From assembly GCA_946887045.1 (NCBI GenBank), contig CAMPKC010000102.1:1-5998 (forward strand): 5,998 bases of DNA. The letters are read 5' to 3'. The DNA comes from an uncultured Sphingobacteriaceae bacterium. GTDB lineage: Bacteria > Bacteroidota > Bacteroidia > Sphingobacteriales > Sphingobacteriaceae. Shown here one piece after another: positions 1 to 5,409 of this stretch (its first letter is position 1; every line of letters begins with the position of its first letter). Below the pieces are notes generated by a model. That model worked only from the letters and a program-made list of their open reading frames with translations, ran no database searches and was not told the origin of the DNA. Both the position numbers and the translations under genes were made by a program.

Positions 1-207
1 TATCAATATCATCCGCATGTTGCAAGTATTCCCTTTCACGATAAATTAATATTTTACATTCAGCTTGCGCGGATGAAGCAGGTAAAGTTTACGGAAACAG
101 ATACTGTAAAAGGTTATTATCTTACCTTTGACCGCGATTTAAATAATCCGACCGCTGTGCTGCTGAAAAGTTATGATAGCAATCTGAAATTATATAAAGT
201 AAAATGA
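1..207 (+). CDS. 3' end of an unrecognised protein (partial)
   Basis: The frame beginning at base 1 is open for 68 codons and stops at TGA 205-207; the start lies outside the window. The visible C-terminus begins YQYHPHVASIPF and ends LKSYDSNLKLYKVK. It is rich in aromatic and basic residues and has no transmembrane segment or motif that I can name. The stop overlaps the next start as ATGA (204-207), so it is almost certainly cotranscribed and translationally coupled with the GtrB-like glycosyltransferase. By context alone it could be the soluble tail of a GT-C type (GT39/ArnT-like) glycosyltransferase that uses the lipid-linked sugar, but nothing in these 68 residues proves it. I am confident that it is coding and have no confident function. 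Confidence 0.75.
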   Translation, partial: YQYHPHVASIPFHDKLIFYIQLARMKQVKFTETDTVKGYYLTFDRDLNNPTAVLLKSYDSNLKLYKVK

Positions 208-1160
208 GAGGACTCTCCGTAGTAATAACCGTTCTGAACGAAAGAGAAAATATCGCTCCTCTCATTGAAGCCATCGGTACGGCCTTATCAGGAATTGATT
301 ACGAAGTGATTTTTGTAGATGATGGCTCTAATGACGGTACCCAAAAAGAAATTCGTAGGCATGCAAATGAAAATATAATTCTCGTCGAGCTTCGTAAGAA
401 TTATGGTCAAAGTACAGCAATGACAGCCGGAATTGATCATGCCTCAGGCTCCTATATCGCTTTAATGGATGGTGATTTGCAAAATGATCCTTCTGATATT
501 CCATTTATGCTACAAAAGCTTAAAGATGAAGATTGGGATGTGGTTGTAGGAAATCGAAAGAGCAGGCAGGACAGGTTGTTGGCCCGTAAACTTCCTTCAA
601 GAATTGCAAATGCTTTGATATGCCGCATGACAGGCGTTTATATTAAAGATTACGGTTGTACTCTCAAAGTTTTCAAACACGAAATTGCAGAAGATTTAGG
701 CATCTATGGCGAATTACACCGTTTTATTCCTGTATTAGCAAAGCTGCAAGGCGCCAATATAACGCAGGTAGATGTAAAGCATCATGCACGTAAATTTGGT
801 TCGTCAAAATATGGTTTGGGCCGAACTTTTAAAGTAATCTCCGATTTGGTAACCATTGTGTTTTGGCAAAAGTATCTTCAGAAGCCGATGCACTTATTTG
901 GTCCCCTTGGATTTCTTTCTTTCGGATTGGGACTATTAATCAACCTATATTTGCTGTTTTTAAAGTTATTAGGACACGATATAGGAGGGAAGCCGCTGTT
1001 AATTCTCGGCCTTATTTTACTTTTGGGTGGAATACAGCTTATTACGATAGGTATATTAGCAGAAATTAGCATGCGCACCTATTTTGAAGGAACAAACAAA
1101 AAAACGTATCAGGTAAGAAGAGTTTTTAATGGAAATAAAGAAAGTCTGGAAGGTAGTTAA
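204..1160 (+). CDS. GtrB/DPM1-type family 2 glycosyltransferase, membrane anchored
   Basis: This is a 318-aa GT-A fold glycosyltransferase of the polyprenyl-phosphate type (GtrB, ArnC, DPM1 relatives). Such enzymes transfer a sugar from a nucleotide sugar to undecaprenyl phosphate on the cytoplasmic face of the inner membrane. The N-terminal strand SVVITVLNE is followed by the nucleotide-binding VDDGS (residues 38-42), NYGQ (66-69) and the metal-binding DxD within MDGDLQ (D89, D91). Further on are HRFIP (172-176) and a basic RKFGSSKYG stretch (196-204) typical of the family. Two hydrophobic helices follow (about 231-253 and 264-287), then EISMRTYFE and a basic tail. Length and architecture match the GtrB group. 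The ATG overlaps the upstream stop (ATGA) and the 3' end overlaps the next gene by 32 bp, so the three form one unit. No Shine-Dalgarno is seen, as is usual in Bacteroidetes. The sugar transferred cannot be read from the sequence. Confidence 0.92.
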   Translation: MRGLSVVITVLNERENIAPLIEAIGTALSGIDYEVIFVDDGSNDGTQKEIRRHANENIILVELRKNYGQSTAMTAGIDHASGSYIALMDGDLQNDPSDIPFMLQKLKDEDWDVVVGNRKSRQDRLLARKLPSRIANALICRMTGVYIKDYGCTLKVFKHEIAEDLGIYGELHRFIPVLAKLQGANITQVDVKHHARKFGSSKYGLGRTFKVISDLVTIVFWQKYLQKPMHLFGPLGFLSFGLGLLINLYLLFLKLLGHDIGGKPLLILGLILLLGGIQLITIGILAEISMRTYFEGTNKKTYQVRRVFNGNKESLEGS

Positions 1161-2046
1161 AACGCCGCTTAAGATTGCAGTAACGATCGCTTTGATTTAT
1201 GTAGTATTTCAAAAGATTGATTTTAGGGATATAAAGCGATTATATCTGACTAGTAATTTGTTTTTTATCTTTCTTGCTCTTGTAGCATACTTTTTCTCTC
1301 AAGTGGTGTCGTCCTGGAGATTATTAAGCTTTCTTAAATCCATTGGAATCAATGTGACTTTGTTGTTCAATTTCAAGCTTTACCTGCTTGGGTTGTTTTA
1401 TAACATCTATGGCGGTATTGGCGGAGATGGGTATAAGATATACCTGTTGAGAAGGCATTTTCAGAAACGTACCCGGAAGATAATATTTGCAATTCTATTA
1501 GACAGGGTTAGCGGTTTGTGGGCAATCGGCTTTCTCTTCGCAACCTTAATACTTTTCATCCCACGTATACAAATTCCCTGGTATGTTATTATCGCTGTTG
1601 TATTGCTTGGCACATCCATTTATTATGCGGTGCTGCAGAGGTTTTTTGCGCTCTATAACCAAAATTTTGTGAAGGCTCATTTAAAAGCAATAGTTGTGCA
1701 GAGCTTACAATTAGCTAGTGTGATGTGTATCTTGCTTTCTCAAAACTTTACAGGGAAGTTTTCCCCTTATCTCTTTAGTTTTTTGGTTTCTTCTATTGCC
1801 GCGATTATCCCGATCGGGGCTTTTGGTTTTGGGACAAGAGAGTATGTTATGGTGCACATTTCCGAGGTTTTTGATATGAATCAAAGTCTGGCTGTGTTTG
1901 TAACATTTACCTTTTCTATTTTATCGACGCTGGTAGCTTTAACTGGTATTTGGTTTGTATATCGTTCAAAAGAGTTCGAACCTTTGCCCTCTGAGGAGGA
2001 AGCAGAAGTTTTTGAGCAGGAAGCTGACAAAATTATTGAAGAATAG
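1129..2046 (+). CDS. LPG_synthase_TM family (UPF0104/AglD-like) integral membrane protein
   Basis: This 305-aa protein is almost entirely hydrophobic, with about eight predicted helices near residues 13-30, 43-66, 83-98, 117-144, 150-169, 188-206, 214-236 and 252-278. It carries the signature positions of the lysylphosphatidylglycerol-synthase transmembrane family: GGIGGDGYK (95-103), DRVSGL (125-130) and PIGAFGFGTRE (228-238). Stand-alone members without the aminoacyl-transferase domain are commonly found beside GtrB-like glycosyltransferases, and a flippase or accessory role in lipid-linked sugar metabolism is often suggested. That role is inferred here, not shown. No LPG synthase catalytic domain is present, so this is not MprF. 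The C-terminal 25 residues are strongly acidic (EEEAEVFEQEADKIIEE). The ATG lies inside the upstream gene, preceded by AGGTAAGAAG, a plausible ribosome binding site. The stop region overlaps the convergent epimerase by 14 bp. Confidence 0.88.
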   Translation: MEIKKVWKVVKTPLKIAVTIALIYVVFQKIDFRDIKRLYLTSNLFFIFLALVAYFFSQVVSSWRLLSFLKSIGINVTLLFNFKLYLLGLFYNIYGGIGGDGYKIYLLRRHFQKRTRKIIFAILLDRVSGLWAIGFLFATLILFIPRIQIPWYVIIAVVLLGTSIYYAVLQRFFALYNQNFVKAHLKAIVVQSLQLASVMCILLSQNFTGKFSPYLFSFLVSSIAAIIPIGAFGFGTREYVMVHISEVFDMNQSLAVFVTFTFSILSTLVALTGIWFVYRSKEFEPLPSEEEAEVFEQEADKIIEE

Positions 2047-2983
2047 CCCGGTTCTCCTTAAACCATGTGTAAAATTTCTCTAAACCTTCTTCAAGATTGG
2101 TAGAGGGATTGTATCCCAAAACGTCTTTTGCTTTAGAAATATTTGCATAAGTTTTTGGCACATCTCCGGGTTGTTGCGGCAGGTTCTTAATCAAAGCTTT
2201 TTTACCGCAGGTAGTTTCGATCGCTTCAATCAATTCAGCAAGGGTCACTGTTTTGTTATTGCCAAGATTAATAATTTCGAAACCTGTTTTATCGTAGTCA
2301 ATGGCTGCAATAACTCCTTTTATGATGTCATTTATATAAGTATAATCGCGGCTTGTAGAGCCATCGCCATAAACGGATATTGGCACGTCATTCAGCATAG
2401 CTCTAAAGAAACTATGAATTGCTAAATCTGGCCGTTGTCCCGGACCGTATACCGTAAAGAAGCGAAGTGCCAGAAAACGTATTCCATATAACTCGCTATA
2501 AGCATGGCCCAGCATTTCGCCAGCGAGCTTGGTTGATGCATAGGGACTTATAGGCATCAGTCTTTCTTCTTCGGTCCAGGGTACATTCTCATTTATTCCG
2601 TAAACACTGCTGGACGAGGCGAATAAAAACTGTTTGATATGCCTGTTTTTTGCGAACTCTAAAAGGATTTGGGTTCCTCTAACATTAACATCATGGTAAA
2701 GCATCGGTTCATTAATACTCGGTCGCGTGCCGGCTCTGGCGGCAAGGTGAATAATTACGTCGATATCGGGCACCATTTCCAGAACTTCTGTCTGTCTCAA
2801 ATCCCCTTCAATGAAGTTAAATTTACCGATTTCAAATAAGGGCTTTAGATTTAGTTCTTTCTGATTGCGGGAATAAAAGTCATCCAGGTTATCAATCGTA
2901 GTTACTTTAAAATCTTTTAATAAAGCACTTATCAGATTGCTGCCAATAAAACCGGCTCCCCCGGTTACCAGTATATGTCTCAT
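2033..2983 (-). CDS. NAD-dependent nucleotide-sugar epimerase, UDP-glucuronate 4-epimerase-like
   Basis: This is an extended short-chain dehydrogenase/reductase of 316 aa. Residues (numbered from the ATG at 2983) show the NAD-binding GGAGFIG (8-14), D31 after the second strand, DLR (61-63) and HLAARAG (79-85). The catalytic serine region SSSSVYG is at 123-129, and the Tyr/Lys pair is Y148 and K152 in SPYASTK. RFFTVYGPGQRPD (174-186) and VYGDGSTSRDYTYI (204-217) resemble UDP-glucuronate 4-epimerases more than classical GalE, so the likely reaction is UDP-glucuronate to UDP-galacturonate. Other C4 epimerisations remain possible. An in-frame TTG at 3004 would add seven residues, but the ATG at 2983 puts the Rossmann beta strand (RHILVTGGAG) at the N-terminus as expected, so I prefer it. 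The gene faces the glycosyltransferase/membrane-protein pair and overlaps its end, which suggests a shared role in surface polysaccharide or glycolipid. Confidence 0.88.
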   Translation of the reverse strand: MRHILVTGGAGFIGSNLISALLKDFKVTTIDNLDDFYSRNQKELNLKPLFEIGKFNFIEGDLRQTEVLEMVPDIDVIIHLAARAGTRPSINEPMLYHDVNVRGTQILLEFAKNRHIKQFLFASSSSVYGINENVPWTEEERLMPISPYASTKLAGEMLGHAYSELYGIRFLALRFFTVYGPGQRPDLAIHSFFRAMLNDVPISVYGDGSTSRDYTYINDIIKGVIAAIDYDKTGFEIINLGNNKTVTLAELIEAIETTCGKKALIKNLPQQPGDVPKTYANISKAKDVLGYNPSTNLEEGLEKFYTWFKENRAILQ

Positions 2984-3143
2984 CCCAAATAATTGAGGTC
3001 GCAATCTACCATATTTAATAAATTTGTAATATTCTAAGCCGCAGGTTTGGGTGAAATCTGATTAAAACTTCGAACTTTGTATTGAACTGTTCGGCCCGGC
3101 TAGCCTTGAAATATAAATCTTACATTTATTTAAATGCAGAATA
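2984..3143. other. divergent intergenic region between epimerase and SDR genes
   Basis: These 160 bp separate the epimerase start (minus strand) from the dehydrogenase start (plus strand), so both promoters should lie here. A plus-strand candidate is listed separately. I could not find a convincing TAnnTTTG element on the minus strand. Small symmetric elements are present: an imperfect palindrome AAACTTCGAACTTT (one mismatched pair, within 3065-3078) and a perfect GGCTAGCC (3098-3105). Neither is long enough to call an operator. Confidence 0.5.
3076..3108 (+). promoter_or_regulatory. candidate Bacteroidetes-type promoter for the SDR gene
   Basis: TTTG at 3076-3079 and TAGCCTTG at 3101-3108 fit the Bacteroidetes primary sigma pattern TTTG / TAnnTTTG, with one mismatch in the downstream element and a 21-bp spacer. 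Transcription would begin near 3113, leaving a leader of about 30 nt before the ATG at 3144. This is a pattern match only, so confidence is modest. Confidence 0.4.
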
Positions 3144-3845
3144 ATGAAAATAGTAATAACTGGTGCAAGTAGTGGTGTTGGTTTTGAAGCGGTGTTGGAG
3201 TTTATTTTAAACTCGGGGCACGAAATCGTTGCGCTTGCGCGATCAGAGGACAATTTAAAAAGACTTTATCAAATTGCAACTTCCATAAATCCGGACTGTA
3301 AGCTTTTTCCGGCAAAGTTTGATATCGTGCACGACGATTATACTTCATTGGTAAGTTTTATCGAGGATCGGATAGGATCAGTGGATATTCTGATAAATAA
3401 TGCAGGTTCTCTGCTTAACAAATCTTTCGAAGAAACAACACAGCTGGATTTTGCCGACATGTTACAGAGTAATTTGCTTGGCCATGTAAAAATGATACAT
3501 CATTTATTGCCACTTTTAAATGAAAATTCTCATGTAGTCAATATCGGAAGCATGGGCGGATTTCAGGGAAGTGCCAAGTTTCCCGGTCTGGCCGCATATT
3601 CGGTTAGTAAGGCGGCGCTGCATACACTGACCGAATGTCTGGCAGTTGAATTCCAGGAGCGCAAGATCCGGTTTAATTGCTTAGCTTTAGGTTCGGCGCA
3701 AACGGAAATGTTAGAAAAAGCGTTCCCAGATTACCAATCACCAGTGATGGCATTTGAGATGGGAAAATACATAGCAGATTTTGCCTTGACAGGCCACAAG
3801 TTTTTTAACGGTAAAGTTTTGCCCGTTGCCGTAACTACACCTTAA
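3144..3845 (+). CDS. short-chain dehydrogenase/reductase (classical SDR)
   Basis: This 233-aa cytoplasmic oxidoreductase has the full classical SDR set: the cofactor motif TGASSGVG (6-13), NNAG (85-88), and the catalytic tetrad N110, S136, Y152 and K156 (YSVSK). R33 after the second beta strand (LARSED) favours NADP(H), by family knowledge. The usual PG motif after beta strand 6 is changed: the sequence reads NCLALGSAQTEM, with L182-G183 in place of Pro-Gly. The protein is slightly shorter than the usual 240-260 aa and ends soon after the FFNGKVLPV strand, but the fold appears complete. The substrate cannot be read from the sequence. The start is the ATG just before the first beta strand. A lipoprotein gene follows 10 bp downstream, so the two probably share a transcript. 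Confidence 0.9.
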   Translation: MKIVITGASSGVGFEAVLEFILNSGHEIVALARSEDNLKRLYQIATSINPDCKLFPAKFDIVHDDYTSLVSFIEDRIGSVDILINNAGSLLNKSFEETTQLDFADMLQSNLLGHVKMIHHLLPLLNENSHVVNIGSMGGFQGSAKFPGLAAYSVSKAALHTLTECLAVEFQERKIRFNCLALGSAQTEMLEKAFPDYQSPVMAFEMGKYIADFALTGHKFFNGKVLPVAVTTP

Positions 3846-3855
3846 AGCTAATGTT

Positions 3856-4350
3856 ATGCGAGTTTTCATCTTTATTTTCTTGGGCTCTGTATTGCTTTTC
3901 GCATGTCGGAATGAACGCGAACCTAGTGTATCTGATGCAGATAGCGCAGCCATTTCTCGTTCAGAAAAAATAAGCTCGCCTCCTTACAGCGTTGAAGTTG
4001 ACGAGGAAACACAGAATTTAAGTCTGGTCCGTAGTGATGAAGATCTTGAAGGTGTCAGAGTTAATTATATAATCGAATCAATAAATAAAAAATATAAGGA
4101 TATTGAACTTGACTTAGTTAATGAGGGGAAGGATACGATCAGCTTAAAAATTGATGATGCCAGAAAATTAACACAAAGCATGGGAAGTGCCGGAGCGGAG
4201 GCTTATCTGGCAGAGCTTACGTTTTCATTAACAGAGTTGAAGGGAATTAAAGCGGTGAAAATCGATTTTGAGGAGGGAGATCATGCAATGCCCGGAGTGT
4301 ATACCCGCGACGATTTTAAAACATTAGCAGATCCGGATAAGAAAAAATAA
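3856..4350 (+). CDS. small lipoprotein, possible GerMN-like domain
   Basis: This is a 164-aa predicted lipoprotein. The N-terminus MRVFIFIFLGSVLLFAC is a short signal peptide ending in a lipobox-like LFAC, with C17 as the lipidated residue. A low-complexity Ser/Asp/Glu linker runs to about residue 45. The C-terminal 90 residues contain a conserved-looking block (AEAYLAELTFSLTE, then LKGIKAVKIDFEEGDH and PGVYTRDDF). This resembles the end of GerMN domains (a helix followed by a TLTEF-like strand and a V-x-V strand), but the similarity is by eye only and no function follows from it. The last residues are DPDKKK. The gene lies 10 bp after the dehydrogenase and its stop codon is built into the stem of the terminator. 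A second ATG at 3851 is in another frame and does not compete. Confidence 0.8.
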   Translation: MRVFIFIFLGSVLLFACRNEREPSVSDADSAAISRSEKISSPPYSVEVDEETQNLSLVRSDEDLEGVRVNYIIESINKKYKDIELDLVNEGKDTISLKIDDARKLTQSMGSAGAEAYLAELTFSLTELKGIKAVKIDFEEGDHAMPGVYTRDDFKTLADPDKKK

Positions 4351-4386
4351 GGCCTTGCCGAGTCGAGCCAGCAAGCGCCTTGTTTT
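4349..4386. terminator. bidirectional rho-independent terminator
   Basis: The left arm AAGGCCTTGC (4349-4358) pairs with GCAAG-C-GCCTT (4371-4381). This makes ten base pairs with one bulged C (4376) around a 12-nt loop. On the plus strand GTTTTA follows, ending the SDR/lipoprotein transcript. On the minus strand the stem is followed by the complement of the A-run at 4340-4348 (TTATTTTTTC), a better U-tract, which suits the convergent ssb gene ending at 4392. The stem begins within the lipoprotein's TAA stop codon. Confidence 0.8.
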
Positions 4387-4391
4387 ATGTA

Positions 4392-4727
4392 CTACTTTTT
4401 ATTCAGAAGCAGTATTTCATTTACAATAATTTCGGTAAAATACTTTTTCACCCCCGTTTGATCGGTGTAACTTCGGGTGCTTAAGCGTCCTTCTATACAA
4501 ATTTCGCTGCCCTTGCGTAAATACTTTTCTGTTAGCTCAGCATTCTTATCCCACATTACCAGATGGTGCCATTGGGTTTCTTCGATTTTCTCACCTTTAT
4601 CGTTTCGGAAAGAAGAGTTCGTAGCTATCGACACTTTCGCTAACTTTTTGTTGTTTGCAATTGTTTTGATTTCCGGCTCATTGCCTAAGTTTCCTACCAG
4701 ACGTACACTGTTTCTTAAATTACTCAT
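4392..4727 (-). CDS. ssb: single-stranded DNA-binding protein, short form
   Basis: This 111-aa protein is a single OB-fold SSB. VRLVGNLGNEPEI (8-20), the strand LAKVSIATN (29-37), EETQWHHLVMW (49-59), AELTEKYLRKGSEICIEGRL (63-82) and TEIIVNEILLL (98-108) align well with bacterial SSB. W53 and W59 sit where E. coli has W54 and F60, and Y87 where it has W88. The protein stops at LLLNKK right after the OB fold. The Gly/Pro/Gln linker and the acidic DDDIPF-like tail that recruits partner proteins are absent. Many Bacteroidetes carry such short SSBs, sometimes beside a longer paralogue, so this may be the accessory copy. There is only a weak AAGAAA before the ATG. The gene ends TAG next to the shared terminator and is divergent from the zinc-ribbon gene. 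Confidence 0.93.
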   Translation of the reverse strand: MSNLRNSVRLVGNLGNEPEIKTIANNKKLAKVSIATNSSFRNDKGEKIEETQWHHLVMWDKNAELTEKYLRKGSEICIEGRLSTRSYTDQTGVKKYFTEIIVNEILLLNKK

Positions 4728-4994
4728 TTTCTTAATTATTAATTTGATTACCCGATTAACGAACAGTGATATTCCTTCATCACCGACGATACAAAGGTGT
4801 AAAGACCGCGGGAAATTAGCCGGAGCTTAAACATTTATATCCGTATATATCCGGGTATACACGGATAAAGTTTATATTTAGCCACCTGAACCTAATAAAA
4901 TTTCGACATCAATGGCAGACACAGTGAGTCGGGTAATTATTAATCAGGACCGATAGCCAGAGAAAATACACAATAAATTAATCGAATAATACCT
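4728..4994. other. divergent intergenic region, ssb / zinc-ribbon gene
   Basis: These 267 bp separate the ssb start from the zinc-ribbon start and must hold both promoters. The region contains a 30-bp near-palindrome at 4838-4867 (separate entry). It also holds two copies of TAATTATTAAT at 4733-4743 and 4934-4944. A minus-strand CACCTTTG (complement of 4792-4799) is one mismatch from TAnnTTTG and could be the ssb -7 element, but no good upstream TTTG accompanies it. On the plus strand TATATTTA (4873-4880) is a similarly weak candidate just after the palindrome. I see no convincing gene here. Confidence 0.5.
4838..4867. promoter_or_regulatory. 30-bp near-palindrome, candidate operator
   Basis: Arms TATCCGT-A-TATA (4838-4849) and TATA-C-ACGGATA (4856-4867) are inverted copies around the centre TCCGGG. 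Thirteen of the fifteen symmetric pairs match; only 4845/4860 and 4850/4855 do not. The octamer TATATCCG also occurs twice as a direct repeat exactly 10 bp apart (4836-4843 and 4846-4853), placing both copies on the same face of the helix. There is no U-tract, and the site is about 110 bp from the ssb start and 128 bp from the zinc-ribbon start. A protein-binding site therefore fits better than a terminator. The binding protein is unknown. Confidence 0.45.
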
Positions 4995-5354
4995 ATGGAA
5001 CGTATTTGCCTTGACTGTCGTCAACCGCTGAAAGGCCGGGCCGATAAAAAATTCTGCGATGACCAATGCAGAAGCAATTTTAATAATCGGATTAAGCTTC
5101 AAAAGAGTGATTTCGTGAAAGAGGTGAATGCTATTCTGAGTAAAAATCGGAATATTTTGCAGAAGCTAAACCCGGATGGGAAAACGAAAATAACCCGCGA
5201 GAAATTATTAGGCAAAGGGTTCAGTTTTACTTATTTTACGCATATCTATCAAACACAGAAGGGAAATACCTACTACTTCTGCTACGAGTACGGATATCTT
5301 AAATTGGAGAATGATGACTTTTTGCTGGTTAAAAGAGACGAGAATCAGTCGTAG
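4995..5354 (+). CDS. conserved hypothetical protein with N-terminal four-cysteine zinc ribbon
   Basis: This 119-aa protein of unknown function starts MERICLDCRQPL. It has two cysteine pairs, C5-x2-C8 and C21-x3-C25 (FCDDQC), spaced as in a small zinc ribbon that binds one Zn ion. Next comes a basic segment RSNFNNRIKLQK (26-37) and an amphipathic, probably helical stretch (about 39-57, FVKEVNAILSKNRNILQKL). The C-terminus is an aromatic-rich beta-looking section (74-114, GFSFTYFTHIYQTQKG, YYFCYEYGYLKL). I recall similar short proteins in Bacteroidetes genomes but know no function. The zinc ribbon and basic patch suggest nucleic-acid or protein binding, which is inference. No signal peptide or membrane helix is present, so it should be cytoplasmic. 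It is divergent from ssb and lies 55 bp upstream of the helix-hairpin-helix gene. No Shine-Dalgarno is seen, and the ATG directly precedes the first cysteine pair. Confidence 0.85.
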   Translation: MERICLDCRQPLKGRADKKFCDDQCRSNFNNRIKLQKSDFVKEVNAILSKNRNILQKLNPDGKTKITREKLLGKGFSFTYFTHIYQTQKGNTYYFCYEYGYLKLENDDFLLVKRDENQS

Positions 5355-5360
5355 CAAATG

Positions 5361-5392
5361 TTTGTGATAAATAATAAAAGAGTTTACTTTTA
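5361..5392 (+). promoter_or_regulatory. candidate promoter for the helix-hairpin-helix gene
   Basis: TTTG (5361-5364) and TACTTTTA (5385-5392) lie 20 bp apart and match the Bacteroidetes TTTG / TAnnTTTG pattern with one mismatch in the last base. Transcription would start near 5397, giving a leader of only about 13 nt before the ATG at 5410. The downstream gene could equally be read through from the zinc-ribbon gene. Confidence 0.35.
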
Positions 5393-5397
5393 TCACA
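5363..5397. repeat. 9-bp perfect inverted repeat in a promoter-like region
   Basis: TGTGATAAA (5363-5371) and TTTATCACA (5389-5397) are perfect inverted copies separated by 17 bp. An inner pair AAAAG (5376-5380) / CTTTT (5387-5391) can extend an alternative hairpin with the outer six base pairs. The left arm abuts the candidate -33 element and the right arm overlaps the candidate -7 element, so an operator controlling the downstream gene is plausible. The low GC content and missing U-tract argue against an efficient terminator for the zinc-ribbon gene. Confidence 0.4.
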
Positions 5398-5409
5398 CCT
5401 AAATTACCT

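Noticed and set aside
863..1078. Short frames on both strands inside the glycosyltransferase membrane region
   Set aside because: Both are shadows of the GtrB-like gene, with no start context or recognisable domain.
2171..2425. Plus-strand open frame of 84 codons inside the epimerase
   Set aside because: It lies wholly opposite the conserved catalytic and NAD-binding epimerase sequence and looks like a shadow frame.
3065..3105. Small palindromes AAACTTCGAACTTT and GGCTAGCC upstream of the SDR gene
   Set aside because: Short, and one is imperfect; such elements are expected by chance in 160 bp of spacer.
3062..3253. Minus-strand frame of 63 codons over the SDR start and promoter region
   Set aside because: It overlaps the SDR cofactor-binding region antisense and has no recognisable features.
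3738..3953. Minus-strand frame of 71 codons across the SDR/lipoprotein junction
   Set aside because: It is antisense to two supported genes and the product is low in recognisable structure.
4477..4830. Plus-strand open frame of 117 codons opposite ssb
   Set aside because: It is antisense to a clearly conserved ssb gene, its product has no recognisable motif, and the ssb frame explains the sequence.
4912..4956. Fourteen-codon open frame (MADTVSRVIINQDR) in the ssb upstream region
   Set aside because: Too short, no ribosome binding site, and AT-rich spacers give such frames by chance. It could be a leader peptide, but no attenuator hairpin follows.
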